DNA of 64,000 nt from Porphyromonadaceae bacterium W3.11 (GCA_030434245.1 JAUISX010000002.1:434001-498000); one strand, 5' to 3'. Positions 27,844-37,178 are shown, counted from the first letter of the stretch. The notes: generated by a model not told the origin, from the sequence alone. Translations and numbers: made by a program.

Positions 27844-28107
27844 TTACCATTGTCCAGGCATGCGACGTAAGGTTAGACCCTTATTCGCCCATGCAGATGT
27901 TTGTTGTTGGTTTTGCATTCTTGGAGATGTTGAACCACTTCTCACTGTCATGCCACCTTCATTTAGGTACTGGTAAAGAGCTGTAGCGATAGCTGCTTGA
28001 ACCTCATCAGAGGCCTCTTCGTAGTTATTACCGCCTGTAATACTTTTACCATTGACATTCACATTGACATTGACCACTACTTGGATCCCGTCGTCGTTGT
28101 GTCTCAT
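27844..28107 (-). CDS. Small decarboxylase-associated subunit (OadG/MmdE-like C-terminal domain)
   Basis: The 87-residue protein has an N-terminal segment rich in Val and Asn, then EVQAAIATALYQYLNEGG and a conserved end QTSAWANKGLTLRRMPGQW. The helix plus the SAW-x-x-x-G end resembles the C-terminal domain that delta/epsilon subunits of the sodium-pumping decarboxylases use to bind the carboxyltransferase. It has no membrane helix, unlike OadG. The identification rests on this short motif and on position between the carboxyltransferase and the biotin carrier. Confidence 0.55.
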   Translation of the reverse strand: MRHNDDGIQVVVNVNVNVNGKSITGGNNYEEASDEVQAAIATALYQYLNEGGMTVRSGSTSPRMQNQQQTSAWANKGLTLRRMPGQW

Positions 28108-28151
28108 ATATTTTATCCTTAATAAGTTATATCTATTCTTTTCGAAAAGAA

Positions 28152-29705
28152 TTATAGAGGAATATTATCATGCTTTTTAGCAGGATTTTGTACCCTCTTA
28201 TTCCTTAGCTGACGTAGTGCACGGGTGATGCGGAAGCGAGTATTGCTAGGTTCGATAACATCATCGATGTAGCCATAGCTAGCTGCATTATATGGGTTAG
28301 CGAAAGCCTTACGGTACTCAGCTTCTTTCTCAGCAGCAGCGGCAGCTGGATCTTCAGCAGCAGCAACCTCCTTAGCGAAGACTACTTCTACTGCACCACT
28401 TGGGCCCATTACTGCGATTTCTGCTGTAGGCCATGCGAAGTTAACATCACCACGTAGGTGCTTAGAGCTCATTACGATGTATGCACCACCGTAAGCCTTA
28501 CGAAGGATAACTGTTACCTTTGGTACTGTAGCCTCTCCATAAGCGTATAGGATCTTAGCACCGTGAGTGATTACAGCATTGTACTCTTGTCCTGTACCTG
28601 GTAAGAATCCTGGTACGTCCACTAGGGTTACCAGTGGGATATTGAATGCGTCGCAGAAACGAACGAAACGAGCACCCTTACGGCTAGCGTTAACGTCCAG
28701 TGAACCAGCCTTAGATCTTGGTTGGTTAGCTACGATACCTACGCTCTGTCCTCCAAAGCGAGCAAATCCACAGATGATATTCTCCGCGAAGTCACGATGA
28801 ACTTCTAGGAACTCGCCATTATCGATGATTGCACCGATGACATCATACATATCGTATGATTTATTTGGGTTTTCAGGAATGATCTCGTTAAGAGACTCTT
28901 CCATTCTGTCGATTGGGTCGTTGCACTCAAAGATAGGTGCTTCCTCCATATTATTAGATGGCATGAAGCTAAGCATGTGGCGAATAAGATTGATACCTTC
29001 TTTTTCGTCATCAACAGCAAAGTGAGCCACACCACTCTTAGATGCGTGTACTGAAGCACCACCAAGGTCCTCCTGGCTTACATCTTCGTGAGTCACGGTC
29101 TTGACCACCTTAGGACCAGTTAAGAACATGTAACTAGTACCACTAGCCATGATCGTAAAGTCAGTAAGTGCTGGAGAATATACAGCACCACCTGCACAAG
29201 GACCAAAGATAGCTGAGATCTGTGGTACGACACCACTAGCTAGGATGTTACGTTGGAAGATTTCTGCATAACCAGAGAGTGCATTCACACCTTCCTGAAT
29301 ACGTGCACCACCCGAGTCATTGATACCAATAACAGGAGCACCCATCTTCATGGCCTGATCCATTACTTTGCAGATCTTAGCAGCATGCATTTCACCCAAA
29401 GCACCACCGATAACGGTGAAGTCTTGAGCAAAAACATATACTAGACGACCATCAATGGTACCGCTACCAGTAACGACACCATCGCCATAAAATTTAGTCT
29501 TTTCTAGACCGAAGTTAGTAGAGCGGTGTTGAACGAACATATCCATTTCGTCAAAGCTACCTTCGTCTAGAAGCATATTGATACGCTCACGAGCAGTGTA
29601 CTTACCACGGCTGTGTTGCTTCTCTATTCTCTTCTCTCCACCTCCTAGGCGAGCTTTTTCACGAAGCTCTTTCAGCTCCTGTATCTTATCTAATTGTGTT
29701 GACAT
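28152..29705 (-). CDS. mmdA: Methylmalonyl-CoA decarboxylase / propionyl-CoA carboxylase, carboxyltransferase subunit
   Basis: The 517-residue protein has the two crotonase-like halves of biotin-dependent carboxyltransferases. Conserved elements include [54 protein letters not shown] and, in the second half, [14 protein letters not shown] and [10 protein letters not shown]. In Bacteroidales this gene belongs to the succinate-propionate route, moving CO2 from (S)-methylmalonyl-CoA to biotin. Its neighbours, the epimerase upstream and biotin carrier downstream, support that role over acetyl-CoA carboxylase. Direction of the reaction in vivo is not decided by sequence. Confidence 0.93.
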   Translation of the reverse strand: MSTQLDKIQELKELREKARLGGGEKRIEKQHSRGKYTARERINMLLDEGSFDEMDMFVQHRSTNFGLEKTKFYGDGVVTGSGTIDGRLVYVFAQDFTVIGGALGEMHAAKICKVMDQAMKMGAPVIGINDSGGARIQEGVNALSGYAEIFQRNILASGVVPQISAIFGPCAGGAVYSPALTDFTIMASGTSYMFLTGPKVVKTVTHEDVSQEDLGGASVHASKSGVAHFAVDDEKEGINLIRHMLSFMPSNNMEEAPIFECNDPIDRMEESLNEIIPENPNKSYDMYDVIGAIIDNGEFLEVHRDFAENIICGFARFGGQSVGIVANQPRSKAGSLDVNASRKGARFVRFCDAFNIPLVTLVDVPGFLPGTGQEYNAVITHGAKILYAYGEATVPKVTVILRKAYGGAYIVMSSKHLRGDVNFAWPTAEIAVMGPSGAVEVVFAKEVAAAEDPAAAAAEKEAEYRKAFANPYNAASYGYIDDVIEPSNTRFRITRALRQLRNKRVQNPAKKHDNIPL

Positions 29706-29729
29706 ATTTCCGATGTTTTATAATTCAAA

Positions 29730-30149
29730 TTATTTTTCTGCAGGATTGTGGCAAAGCTCAGTTAGCACACTACCTGTACTCTTTGGGTGAAGGAATGCTA
29801 TCTCTAGACCTTCTGCACCACCACGAGGATTTTTATCGATGAGTCGCACATCTTTCGCCTCTACATCGCGTAGTGACTTCTCTACATCATCTACACAGTA
29901 TGCGATATGGTGTATACCCTCGCCTCGCTTTTCTATGAATTTTGCGATAGTGCTATCGGGGCTAGTAGGCTCTAGTAGCTCAATCTTTGTGTTGCTGTTG
30001 CCCACTTTGAAGAAAGCGGTTTTTACTTTCTGATCCTCTACAACCTCAATGTTGTAGCACTTCATTCCAAGCACACCTTCGTAGTATGGTAGGTGTTCTT
30101 CAATGCTCTTTACGGCAATTCCAAGATGCTCAATGTGTGAGATGTTCAT
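29730..30149 (-). CDS. mce: Methylmalonyl-CoA epimerase
   Basis: The 139-residue vicinal-oxygen-chelate protein has metal ligands spread over the two halves: the histidine in ISHIEHLGIAV, that in GEGIHHIAYCV, and the glutamate in SVLTELC at the end. The FIEKRGEGIHHIAY segment is typical of the enzyme. It interconverts the (R) and (S) forms of methylmalonyl-CoA and so links the B12-dependent mutase to the decarboxylase encoded next to it. It is the first gene of the operon, 24 nt before mmdA. Confidence 0.92.
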   Translation of the reverse strand: MNISHIEHLGIAVKSIEEHLPYYEGVLGMKCYNIEVVEDQKVKTAFFKVGNSNTKIELLEPTSPDSTIAKFIEKRGEGIHHIAYCVDDVEKSLRDVEAKDVRLIDKNPRGGAEGLEIAFLHPKSTGSVLTELCHNPAEK

Positions 30150-30283
30150 ACTTTTGCTTTATTAATAGGGTTTATAATTAATGTTGTTTCTATCCCATAT
30201 ACTGTCCATAAAGTGTTAAGAGACCCATCCTCCCTCATCTTTAGTGATGAGGTGAAGAAGTGTTTGCACATTATTGACCAATG

Positions 30284-30291
30284 CAAATATA
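30284..30291 (-). promoter_or_regulatory. Probable -7 element of the mce-mmd operon promoter
   Basis: On the minus strand this reads TATATTTG, a match to TAnnTTTG. It would give a leader of about 130 nt before mce. The -33 element is not clear. Confidence 0.4.
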
Positions 30292-30408
30292 TACTATTTT
30301 CTTTATATTATGAACGTTTTTCTCGTTAAACTTGCTATAAAGAGGCATTAAAATGCTTGAAAAATAGCATTTCTTTAGATGCCTTTAATGGATTAATTTC
30401 ATATAGGC

Positions 30409-30460
30409 TGTCTAAATAAAAGAGGTGTAACTGATCAGTTACACCTCTTTTATTTAGACA
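30409..30460 (-). terminator. 52-bp perfect palindrome, terminator of the TPR lipoprotein gene
   Basis: Bases 30409-30460 form an uninterrupted perfect palindrome centred on 30434/30435 (centre CTGATCAG, with ACACCTCTTTTATTT in the right arm). T-rich stretches are present on both sides, so it can end transcription in either direction. It begins 17 nt past the stop of the gene ending at 30477. Confidence 0.8.
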
Positions 30461-30476
30461 ACACTAACTTTTGTTG

Positions 30477-32192
30477 TTATTGGAGAGCATCAAGGAAGAA
30501 GCGTTGAGTAGCATATCTCGCAAATTCCTTGTCCTTCAGGATCGTTGGGGCGATGGATGGATTAATCTTTACCGCCTCTGTGATTCCCTTCTGGATGATA
30601 TCGGTTTGTGATGTACGTGCTCCAATTAGGGCCTGTAGGTAGTATGTCATCTCATCCCTCTTTGTGGTCATGTCGAATAGCTCCAAAGCTCTGTTGTAGT
30701 CCTTATTTAGGATTTGAGCTAGGATACCATTATTTGTACGAGCATCGTATAGAGCCTTAGCTGCTTCAGGGTACTTACCTTGCTTGATGTAGATGAGCCC
30801 AAGCGCTTCATTTAATTCAGGTACACCAGATACCTGCCCGATGAGTGTTTGTGCCTCATTATCGTCACCTTCGAGCATCTTGATTAACCCCATGTTCATC
30901 ATCGTCTCGGGTGTTACGATGTTATTTGCTCTGTCGATAGACTGAGCTTTTTCGAAGTATTGTTTTGCTAATGCGTAGTTGCCTTCTTTGTAAGCCAGTG
31001 CACCGAGGTTATTGTAAGCCCGTGGCTCATTAGGGGAGACCTGTGTCGCAGATGTATATATAGCACGTTGACGGCTTATGTCGTTGGTAAGAGTCGCTGC
31101 ATACAGCAACTCCTCTAGGTTGAGCATCCCTGGACGTTCCTTGGCTAATTTTGCAATCTCCTCATCACTCTTGCCGATGATCTCCACATTGGCAACGAGG
31201 CGAGAACGACGTAAGAGCGGTAAGATCTCGTCCGCTAGCTGACCGAAAACGTAGCTGATGTTCTTGATTTCTCGCTCACGAACCTCAGGGTCATCATACA
31301 TGGAAAGGACCCTTAGCACAATTTCCTTGTCTTGAATGTCGCTCTTCTCCAGCAGTTCCTTAAATCCTTCCCAGTCCTGAGCAGTGTAGTGGGCATCAAC
31401 CTCCACGTCAGTATTCGTTTTTTTGAACTCACGTTTTAGTTCTTTTGTCGTGTTTTTCTCGCGTTGTGCGGCCAGCTTTTCATTCAGCTCTATACCTCCA
31501 TCAGGAGATGCGTATGCCTGCACTTCGACATTTACTCGTTGGTTGGGTGTTGTATTGGCACTCTCTACCACATTTTTCCACTCTTTGACATCCATTTTGT
31601 TTAGCTCTGAGCCACGGATGTTAGCCTGCTGTATAAGGAAGTGAATGTCAGCATCGTACTTTTCTTTAATCACTCTTTGGAAAATATCAGGTGCGATAGC
31701 TGGAGAGCTATATTCTGCACTTGCCAATGCTTCCGTTGAGAGGACACCTTCGCCGATTTTAATATCTGCCAGCTTTATTTGCTTATGACCTATCTCAGCT
31801 TCTATCATGAGTACTAGGGTTGATACAGCCATTTCAGGCTTATAGACAAAGTCTGAGTGAAGCGTTGCAGAGCGAGGATTGTTGTATGTTACAGTGGTCG
31901 CGTTACCACGCACCTTTTCCCCTTGAAATCTATATTCTGTACCCCATCTTTCACCCTTTGCAAACTTGAGAACAGGGGTGATACGCATCGTTGCATTCTT
32001 AGGGAACCATTTGTCTGGGAAGTTAATATGAATGGTTACGGGAACCTTCCCGCCCTTGAGTTCAAGAGGTTGGGGCTCTGTCCTTACATAACTCGCATCC
32101 AGAGGTTTAACTTTAGCTGCACATGAGGCGAGCAGGAATACTAAAATAGTTGAAAATGCCCATGGCATCCATCTTCTTACATTCATAGTCAT
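30477..32192 (-). CDS. Exported lipoprotein with OmpA-like segment and TPR repeats
   Basis: From the start chosen here (MTMNVRRWMPWAFST) the protein has about 571 residues. It has a lipoprotein signal ending LLASC, a beta-rich N-terminal domain and a middle region (NVEVQAYASPDGGIELNEKL, AAQREKNTTKELKR) that resembles OmpA-type peptidoglycan-binding folds. The second half has several TPR units, for example EPRAYNNLGALAYKEGNYAL. Such TPR lipoproteins are common envelope proteins of Porphyromonas and relatives; the exact role is unknown. An upstream TACCTTTG at 32222-32229 would place the transcript start inside a longer reading frame, which favours this start. Confidence 0.75.
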   Translation of the reverse strand: MTMNVRRWMPWAFSTILVFLLASCAAKVKPLDASYVRTEPQPLELKGGKVPVTIHINFPDKWFPKNATMRITPVLKFAKGERWGTEYRFQGEKVRGNATTVTYNNPRSATLHSDFVYKPEMAVSTLVLMIEAEIGHKQIKLADIKIGEGVLSTEALASAEYSSPAIAPDIFQRVIKEKYDADIHFLIQQANIRGSELNKMDVKEWKNVVESANTTPNQRVNVEVQAYASPDGGIELNEKLAAQREKNTTKELKREFKKTNTDVEVDAHYTAQDWEGFKELLEKSDIQDKEIVLRVLSMYDDPEVREREIKNISYVFGQLADEILPLLRRSRLVANVEIIGKSDEEIAKLAKERPGMLNLEELLYAATLTNDISRQRAIYTSATQVSPNEPRAYNNLGALAYKEGNYALAKQYFEKAQSIDRANNIVTPETMMNMGLIKMLEGDDNEAQTLIGQVSGVPELNEALGLIYIKQGKYPEAAKALYDARTNNGILAQILNKDYNRALELFDMTTKRDEMTYYLQALIGARTSQTDIIQKGITEAVKINPSIAPTILKDKEFARYATQRFFLDALQ

Positions 32193-32221
32193 CTGTATAA
32201 TAATGTTTATATATTCTTCTT

Positions 32222-32229
32222 CAAAGGTA
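32222..32229 (-). promoter_or_regulatory. Probable -7 element of the TPR lipoprotein gene
   Basis: On the minus strand this reads TACCTTTG. It is about 30 nt upstream of the preferred ATG. No good TTTG element is found 20 nt further upstream. Confidence 0.4.
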
Positions 32230-32234
32230 CCCAA

Positions 32235-32810
32235 TTTCCTTTAGATCTGTATGATGTATAGAGATTTACCTAGGGAACAAAACTAAATACCACGTAGTCG
32301 TTCAGCTGTATCGTGTGTCATTTGTAAAGCACTTTGAGAGAAATATTTTCGTGCGACCGGTGTTTTATCTACTTAGTTTGATCGCGTCGTTGCTGAGAAT
32401 GCCAAAGAACGAAGAGCGTGAGAAGAAATAGAAGATCACATCTTTTTGACAGTGAGGACATGACGATACTCATACTTTTTCACATGTCAAGATATAGAGT
32501 CCTTAAGTCAAGAGACAGGACTCTATAATGGGACCAAAAAGCCTTTCTTAATCCATGAAATCATTGATAAAGACGCACTCGATACAGTCGTCTAAATAGA
32601 ACTCGTATTAAACTTACGTTATAGCCACCACCATTGAGGCACGATGCGAAACATAGTAAAGCTATTACGCCTCAATGGTGGTGAGTATGAGAATACTAGC
32701 CGACTGCTTAGCACTTCTCTGTCAAGTTATGACAAATTGAAGCACGCTGTAATTCTTGGATTTACTACCGTATGAGCTGTTATTTTTATGCAATGTGGGA
32801 TGTCGTTTTT
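32235..32810. other. 576-base stretch without a gene
   Basis: I see no convincing ORF on either strand. The only clear structure is the 15-bp inverted repeat at 32626-32683. Several short scraps read like degraded coding sequence, but no family can be named. Confidence 0.55.
32626..32683. repeat. 15-bp perfect inverted repeat with 28-nt loop
   Basis: CACCACCATTGAGGC (32626-32640) is the exact reverse complement of 32669-32683. The arms are GC-richer than the surroundings and no T-run follows, so it is not a typical terminator. It may be a small transposable remnant or a protein-binding site. Confidence 0.6.
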
Positions 32811-33920
32811 TTATTCAAGCGGTTTCCCTAGATACATTAATTCCCAAACAGCAGTTGTACTATCATATTCTTCTATCAGTTTCTTACCTTTGTATACTTT
32901 TAACTCAGCTTTTCCTAGAAATCTATAATAAGCTCCATCAAAACCTGTGAACGTTTTTGCAAGAGCATATTTTAAGCCCTTTCCACCAACCGCATTTTCT
33001 AATAAATCAGCAGCTTGTATTGTCTTTTCTCTGAATAAGTATAGTTCATATCGATAATCATCATTAGGGTCATCATATATGAAGACCAAATCATCACTAA
33101 TGTCTTTTTTGAATTCTTCGTCTAGCATAGGAATACTTCTGTAAACAGTAAGATAATCCTCATTATCTGCTACTACCTTACCATCCTTTGAGAAGTTAAT
33201 AATCTTAAGTACCGAGTTACCATACTCTTTATTGTATTTAGATTGATTGGCAATTATGTTGTAAGGACCTATATCTACTCTTCCCCAATACCAATGATTG
33301 AGTACTTCTGCTAAGCTTATAGTCCCCCAATTATGGTCGTGATAGCAAGAGCCTTTTGTCTGAGTTTTTTCTCCCTTGTAAGTGTAGGTTATTTCAGCTT
33401 CTCCCTTTGGAACTGCTGCGACCCACGAAAAATATTTTTCTCCTTTGCTATCAAATAGATGTGTTGACGTTCCAGGACGCCAGCTTTCTGAGGTTCTATG
33501 AATTTTTGCAGTTAATTCAAGGTCTTCATCTTTAAAGTAAATTTCATACTCTTTTAAGTTTCCTCTGAAATAATTACCATCAATGTTGACATCACACGAG
33601 TCTTTTGATGCAGAAAACTTTTCCGCGTTGTATTCATATGTTTTTGTAATATTAGATCCATCTTCTTTGTCAATGGTAAGTATAATGTAAGGTGTAAGTG
33701 GCTTGTCTGCTTTTGTCATAGATTTTGTGTGATATAGAATAACAATCGTAGAGCCGTCATCCAGGTGGGCATCAAAATACCACCATTCAAAAGTCCCTTT
33801 CTCTCCAGTGGTTCTTAAGCCATCTTCCCACACTTCGGGTTTATTCCTGTTTTTTAAGCCAAACATCTTAAGATCAGTACTCATCCGAGCAATATTTCCA
33901 GTTTCCATATTCGTTTTCAT
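32811..33920 (-). CDS. AttH/CrtC-like lipocalin-fold protein
   Basis: The protein (about 369 residues from the ATG at 33920) has the family hallmarks EWWYFDAHLDDG near the N-terminus and CYHDHNWGTISL in the middle, with repeated beta segments in between. These are the motifs of the CrtC (hydroxyneurosporene synthase) and AttH superfamily, two lipocalin-like domains in tandem. Family members are hydratases acting on carotenoids or isoprenoid lipids, or enzymes of unknown substrate. There is no carotenoid gene cluster here and no signal peptide is visible. The gene is AT-rich and flanked by long non-coding gaps, which suggests it was acquired. Confidence 0.8.
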   Translation of the reverse strand: MKTNMETGNIARMSTDLKMFGLKNRNKPEVWEDGLRTTGEKGTFEWWYFDAHLDDGSTIVILYHTKSMTKADKPLTPYIILTIDKEDGSNITKTYEYNAEKFSASKDSCDVNIDGNYFRGNLKEYEIYFKDEDLELTAKIHRTSESWRPGTSTHLFDSKGEKYFSWVAAVPKGEAEITYTYKGEKTQTKGSCYHDHNWGTISLAEVLNHWYWGRVDIGPYNIIANQSKYNKEYGNSVLKIINFSKDGKVVADNEDYLTVYRSIPMLDEEFKKDISDDLVFIYDDPNDDYRYELYLFREKTIQAADLLENAVGGKGLKYALAKTFTGFDGAYYRFLGKAELKVYKGKKLIEEYDSTTAVWELMYLGKPLE

Positions 33921-34410
33921 TTTGTTTAAATTCAAGCTTATTAAGTTATGTATTTATTGATTGACAGTTCAAGCTAGTATTCTTCAATATTCATAGACTT
34001 TTCTGTTTTTTTTATTTTGTTTTGCACCATAACCCATCTATGTAAGATCAATATAATAAAATTCCTAATGTCTACCCTCTTTGAATTGTAACCTAGATTT
34101 AAGTGCCAGGTGCAACTTACCTTAGAGGATTGGGAAAAGCTCCTAATTAAGAATTTATTTGGCGTCATTTTTTTTATTTTTTATTAACGTGAGTTCGACT
34201 GAATAGGCACTAGGCACTAGATTGAGATGTAGTATTAATTCTCTAGTTTTTGTTGAGTATTATTTCCCTAAACTTCATTTTTAGCATAGGAAGCTTCTAT
34301 ATGCAATTATAATAGAGATTTTAATGAGCAAGCCTCTTAATGGAAGTCACAACATATTGATTATCAGCTAGTTTTATTGGATCCCACGTTGGTTATATGA
34401 AACTTAATTT

Positions 34411-34446
34411 CTTCTCATAGGAAAAAATATTTTTTCCTATGAGAAG
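34411..34446. terminator. 36-bp perfect palindrome
   Basis: Bases 34411-34446 are fully self-complementary, centred between 34428 and 34429 (centre AAAATATTTT, outer arms CTTCTCATAGG). Internal A and T runs would give terminator-like structure on both strands. No gene ends close by, so its role is uncertain. Confidence 0.5.
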
Positions 34447-34709
34447 CGTTTCTGCTTCCAATAGGAAGAATTGTTACTCCTCTAGGTGATCATTTTCCGA
34501 TGACTATCTTTCATATTGCCTTCATAAGTTAGCACAGTCTGATGAGGAGAGGGCCCTTAATAAGATATTCTTGAGGACGTGATCTGTGAGACAAAGATGT
34601 AGATAAGCATTATGTCCTTAAATTCGGTTGACGATTATTAGATCGTTAATTATTGCCTTAACCCCTTGTTTATTTTGCTTATTATATGATGATTCGTGCG
34701 AAACTTTAG

Positions 34710-34717
34710 TAAATTTG
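34710..34717 (+). promoter_or_regulatory. Probable -7 element of the fatty acid transporter gene
   Basis: TAAATTTG matches TAnnTTTG. It lies 41 nt before the ATG at 34759. The TTTG nearest upstream is 32 nt away, longer than the usual spacing. Confidence 0.4.
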
Positions 34718-34758
34718 CAAATATTACTAAAATATCGATCTTATAATAACTTCTTGCT

Positions 34759-36105
34759 ATGTTTCAATCATTGATTAGGGGATCTGTAAAGTTTGTACAG
34801 AAGTATCTCCCAGAACCATTTATTTTTGCGATTATTTTAACCTTATTGGCTGTAGTCCTTTCCATGGGTATCTGTAGTCATACTCTTGTGGATGTCGTGA
34901 TGAATTGGGGTGATGGAGTTTGGAGCCTATTGGCTTTCTCAATGCAGATGGCGATGGTATTGGTCTGTGGATCAACCCTAGCTGATGCACCATCTGTTAA
35001 GAAAGGTCTGTCGAGGATGGCGTCATTGCCTAAAACTCCGTTTTCTGCGATTTTCATAGTTACCTTGGTCTCCTCAATTGCATGTTGGATCAATTGGGGC
35101 TTTGGTCTCATTATCGGTGTTATTTTTGCCAAGGAGATAGCTGGCAAGCTGGATGGAGTAGACTATCGTCTGTTAATTGCGTCTGCATATAGTGGCTTTG
35201 TGGTATGGCATAGTGGCTTATCAGCCTCTATTCCTTTGGCGATGGCAACAGAGGGTGAAGCCTTGACTAATGTCTCTATGGGTGTGCTGACTAAGGCTAT
35301 TCCTATTTCTGAGACTATTTTCTCCGTTAATAATTTGGTGATGGTTGCGGCGGTTATCGTAGCTCTAACACTGATAAATGCACTGATGCATCCTAAGAAA
35401 GGAGAGGCCATCACAATTAATAAGAAGTTATTGATTGAGGTTCAAGAGGAAGAGGATCCATTAACGAACACACCGGCTGAGAAAGCAGAGAGGAGCATAA
35501 TCCTAAATCTACTTATCACACTACTGGGTTTATCATATCTAGTGATAAAACTTTTCTATAGAGGCGGCTCACTAGATTTGAATACTGTCATTATGATTTT
35601 CCTTTTTTTGGGGATGATACTTCATAAACGGCCTATTAATTATGTGAAGTCTTTTACTAAATCAGCCGTGAGTAGTGCAGGTATCTTACTTCAGTTCCCT
35701 TTCTATGCCGGCATTATGGGTATTATGGTAGGGACAGCAGGAGGTAGCTCCTTAGCTACTGAGATTAGTCACGGGTGTATAGAGATTTCTAATTCTACCA
35801 CCTTTCCATTGCTCAGTTTCTTGAGTGCGGGAATTGTCAATATCTTCGTCCCCTCAGGTGGAGGACAATGGGCAGTGCAAGCTCCTATTATGATGCCTGC
35901 TGGAGCTTCATTAGGTGTTTCACCAGTGGTGACAGGGATGGCCATTGCGTGGGGAGATGCTTGGACCAATTTGGTGCAGCCATTTTGGGCTATTCCAGCC
36001 TTAGGTATTGCCAAGTTAGGGGCACGGGATATTATGGGCTTTTGCTTGATTGACTTCCTTGTTACGGGCGTTATTATCTGTGCCGGTTTGCTGATGTGGG
36101 CTTAG
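34759..36105 (+). CDS. Short-chain fatty acid transporter, AtoE family
   Basis: The 448-residue inner membrane protein has about a dozen hydrophobic segments and the AtoE pattern: YLPEPFIFAIILTLLAVVLS at the N-terminus, INWGFGLIIGVIFAKEI, ASAYSGFVVWHSGLSASIPL and FVPSGGGQWAVQAPIMMPAG near the C-terminus. AtoE proteins carry butyrate or similar short-chain acids across the membrane. This fits an asaccharolytic fermenter that makes propionate and butyrate. It stands alone with its own promoter, so which acid it moves and in which direction is unknown. Confidence 0.88.
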   Translation: MFQSLIRGSVKFVQKYLPEPFIFAIILTLLAVVLSMGICSHTLVDVVMNWGDGVWSLLAFSMQMAMVLVCGSTLADAPSVKKGLSRMASLPKTPFSAIFIVTLVSSIACWINWGFGLIIGVIFAKEIAGKLDGVDYRLLIASAYSGFVVWHSGLSASIPLAMATEGEALTNVSMGVLTKAIPISETIFSVNNLVMVAAVIVALTLINALMHPKKGEAITINKKLLIEVQEEEDPLTNTPAEKAERSIILNLLITLLGLSYLVIKLFYRGGSLDLNTVIMIFLFLGMILHKRPINYVKSFTKSAVSSAGILLQFPFYAGIMGIMVGTAGGSSLATEISHGCIEISNSTTFPLLSFLSAGIVNIFVPSGGGQWAVQAPIMMPAGASLGVSPVVTGMAIAWGDAWTNLVQPFWAIPALGIAKLGARDIMGFCLIDFLVTGVIICAGLLMWA

Positions 36106-36527
36106 CTAATAAGTCTGGTGTTAGATGTCTTTAGAGATAGCTTAGGCACATCTTGTTTATTGTGAGATTTCATATCTCACATCAAGATAAAAAATGTTGC
36201 ACTTCTGACAGACAAGGCTTAATCGATACAGTCTTTCTACGTATTAGAAAAATGCATAATGGGCAAATGTAATGTATACGTACAATTGAGCATCGTTTGA
36301 CTCGTGTAGGTTAAAAATCTCTCCACCCATGTGGTGGAGAAATTTTAAGGTAATGGCTCGCTAAGTGTACTGTTAATTAGTATTGTGTGTCTTTTAGTGC
36401 TCGTATTAATGATACTTTCAATATGCTATTTTTGTCTGTTTTTAATGTGTCATTAATGGTTATTTAGCGTTTGGAGAACGTATCTATTTGACCAATTTGA
36501 ATGAATCTGGCTTTGCACTACATATGG
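36106..36527. other. Intergenic region with convergent gene ends
   Basis: This 422-base gap separates the transporter (plus) from an unknown exported protein (minus), so both genes end here. Apart from the terminator at 36314-36346 I see no gene or repeat in it. Confidence 0.6.
36314..36346. terminator. Terminator hairpin between convergent genes
   Basis: CTCCACC (36321-36327) pairs with GGTGGAG (36333-36339), extended by A/T pairs on both sides to AAAA (36314) and TTTT (36346) with one mismatch. Both flanks give U-rich ends, so it could serve either direction. Confidence 0.75.
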
Positions 36528-37172
36528 TCATTCATTTACAAAAACAGAGTCTGGGAGAGGTGTAAGCCCTATATCTTGTAGAAGACTATCAGATAAGGCT
36601 TTGTCTGACAGGAGGACTCCTTTATGTTTTGTCCAAGCTTTAAATGGTGAATTGTAAATCGTTTTATTGTGGTATGCAACATAGTACTTATCAAGAATAA
36701 TAGCTAATGCTTCTGGTTTTATCCTATGATTTGCTAGTTCTCTCTTCAATAATTTGTAAGTTTCTGGCTCTACAAGTCGGTGGGGGTTATGAAGAAATAT
36801 AATACTGGATAATGTCTGGATAGGTTCTAAATCGTAGTACTCTCCCATCATTTCCCGAGTGGGTAATCCATATCTTTTAACAAAAGAGATGAAACGCTCA
36901 AAAGTAATAGAGTCGGTACTTAGAAGAACTGTGTTGTATATCTCTGGATGTCTATTCTTTAAGTCACTATTCCTTATTCCTTGATCAAGTCCATATAATT
37001 CAATCATGAAATTGGCAATGCTATCCCTTTCAGAATCTGATACTAATTCCACCGTGTCATTAAGTATAGTGTTGCTGGGGGAAGGGCTATGGTTATTGTG
37101 CCCCTTTTGAATGTTAGAGGTCGTTAAGATTGTAATGCATAGAGCCATTACTGTTGCAAATATCTTCTTCAT
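36528..37172 (-). CDS. Exported protein of unknown function
   Basis: I do not recognise this protein. From the ATG at 37172 (two codons after a possible earlier ATG) it has 214 residues with an N-terminal signal-like segment (KKIFATVMALCITILTTS). The mature part is helical and polar, for example DSERDSIANFMIELYGLDQ and YEPETYKLL-like stretches (actual VEPETYKLLKRELANHRIK). It ends with a short Pro-containing tail. Nothing suggests enzymatic activity. Its neighbours give no clue. Confidence 0.6.
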   Translation of the reverse strand: MKKIFATVMALCITILTTSNIQKGHNNHSPSPSNTILNDTVELVSDSERDSIANFMIELYGLDQGIRNSDLKNRHPEIYNTVLLSTDSITFERFISFVKRYGLPTREMMGEYYDLEPIQTLSSIIFLHNPHRLVEPETYKLLKRELANHRIKPEALAIILDKYYVAYHNKTIYNSPFKAWTKHKGVLLSDKALSDSLLQDIGLTPLPDSVFVNE

Positions 37173-37178
37173 TGCCAA

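Larger units (their letters stand above)
30150..30476. other. Intergenic region upstream of mce
   Basis: These 327 bases hold the probable mce promoter (30284-30291, minus) and the 52-bp palindromic terminator at 30409-30460. The stretch 30300-30405 is AT-rich with no recognisable feature. Confidence 0.6.
33936..34758. other. 823-base non-coding stretch between the AttH-like gene and the fatty acid transporter
   Basis: No credible gene is found. Notable items are the 36-bp palindrome at 34411-34446, a small hairpin CTTCC/GGAAG just after it (34456-34469), and a promoter element at 34710-34717 for the next gene. The remainder is AT-rich sequence. Confidence 0.6.

Noticed and set aside
33974-34168. 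64-codon minus-strand ORF in the gap before the fatty acid transporter
   Set aside because: It has no recognisable domain and no ribosome-binding region, and the composition is like the surrounding non-coding DNA.
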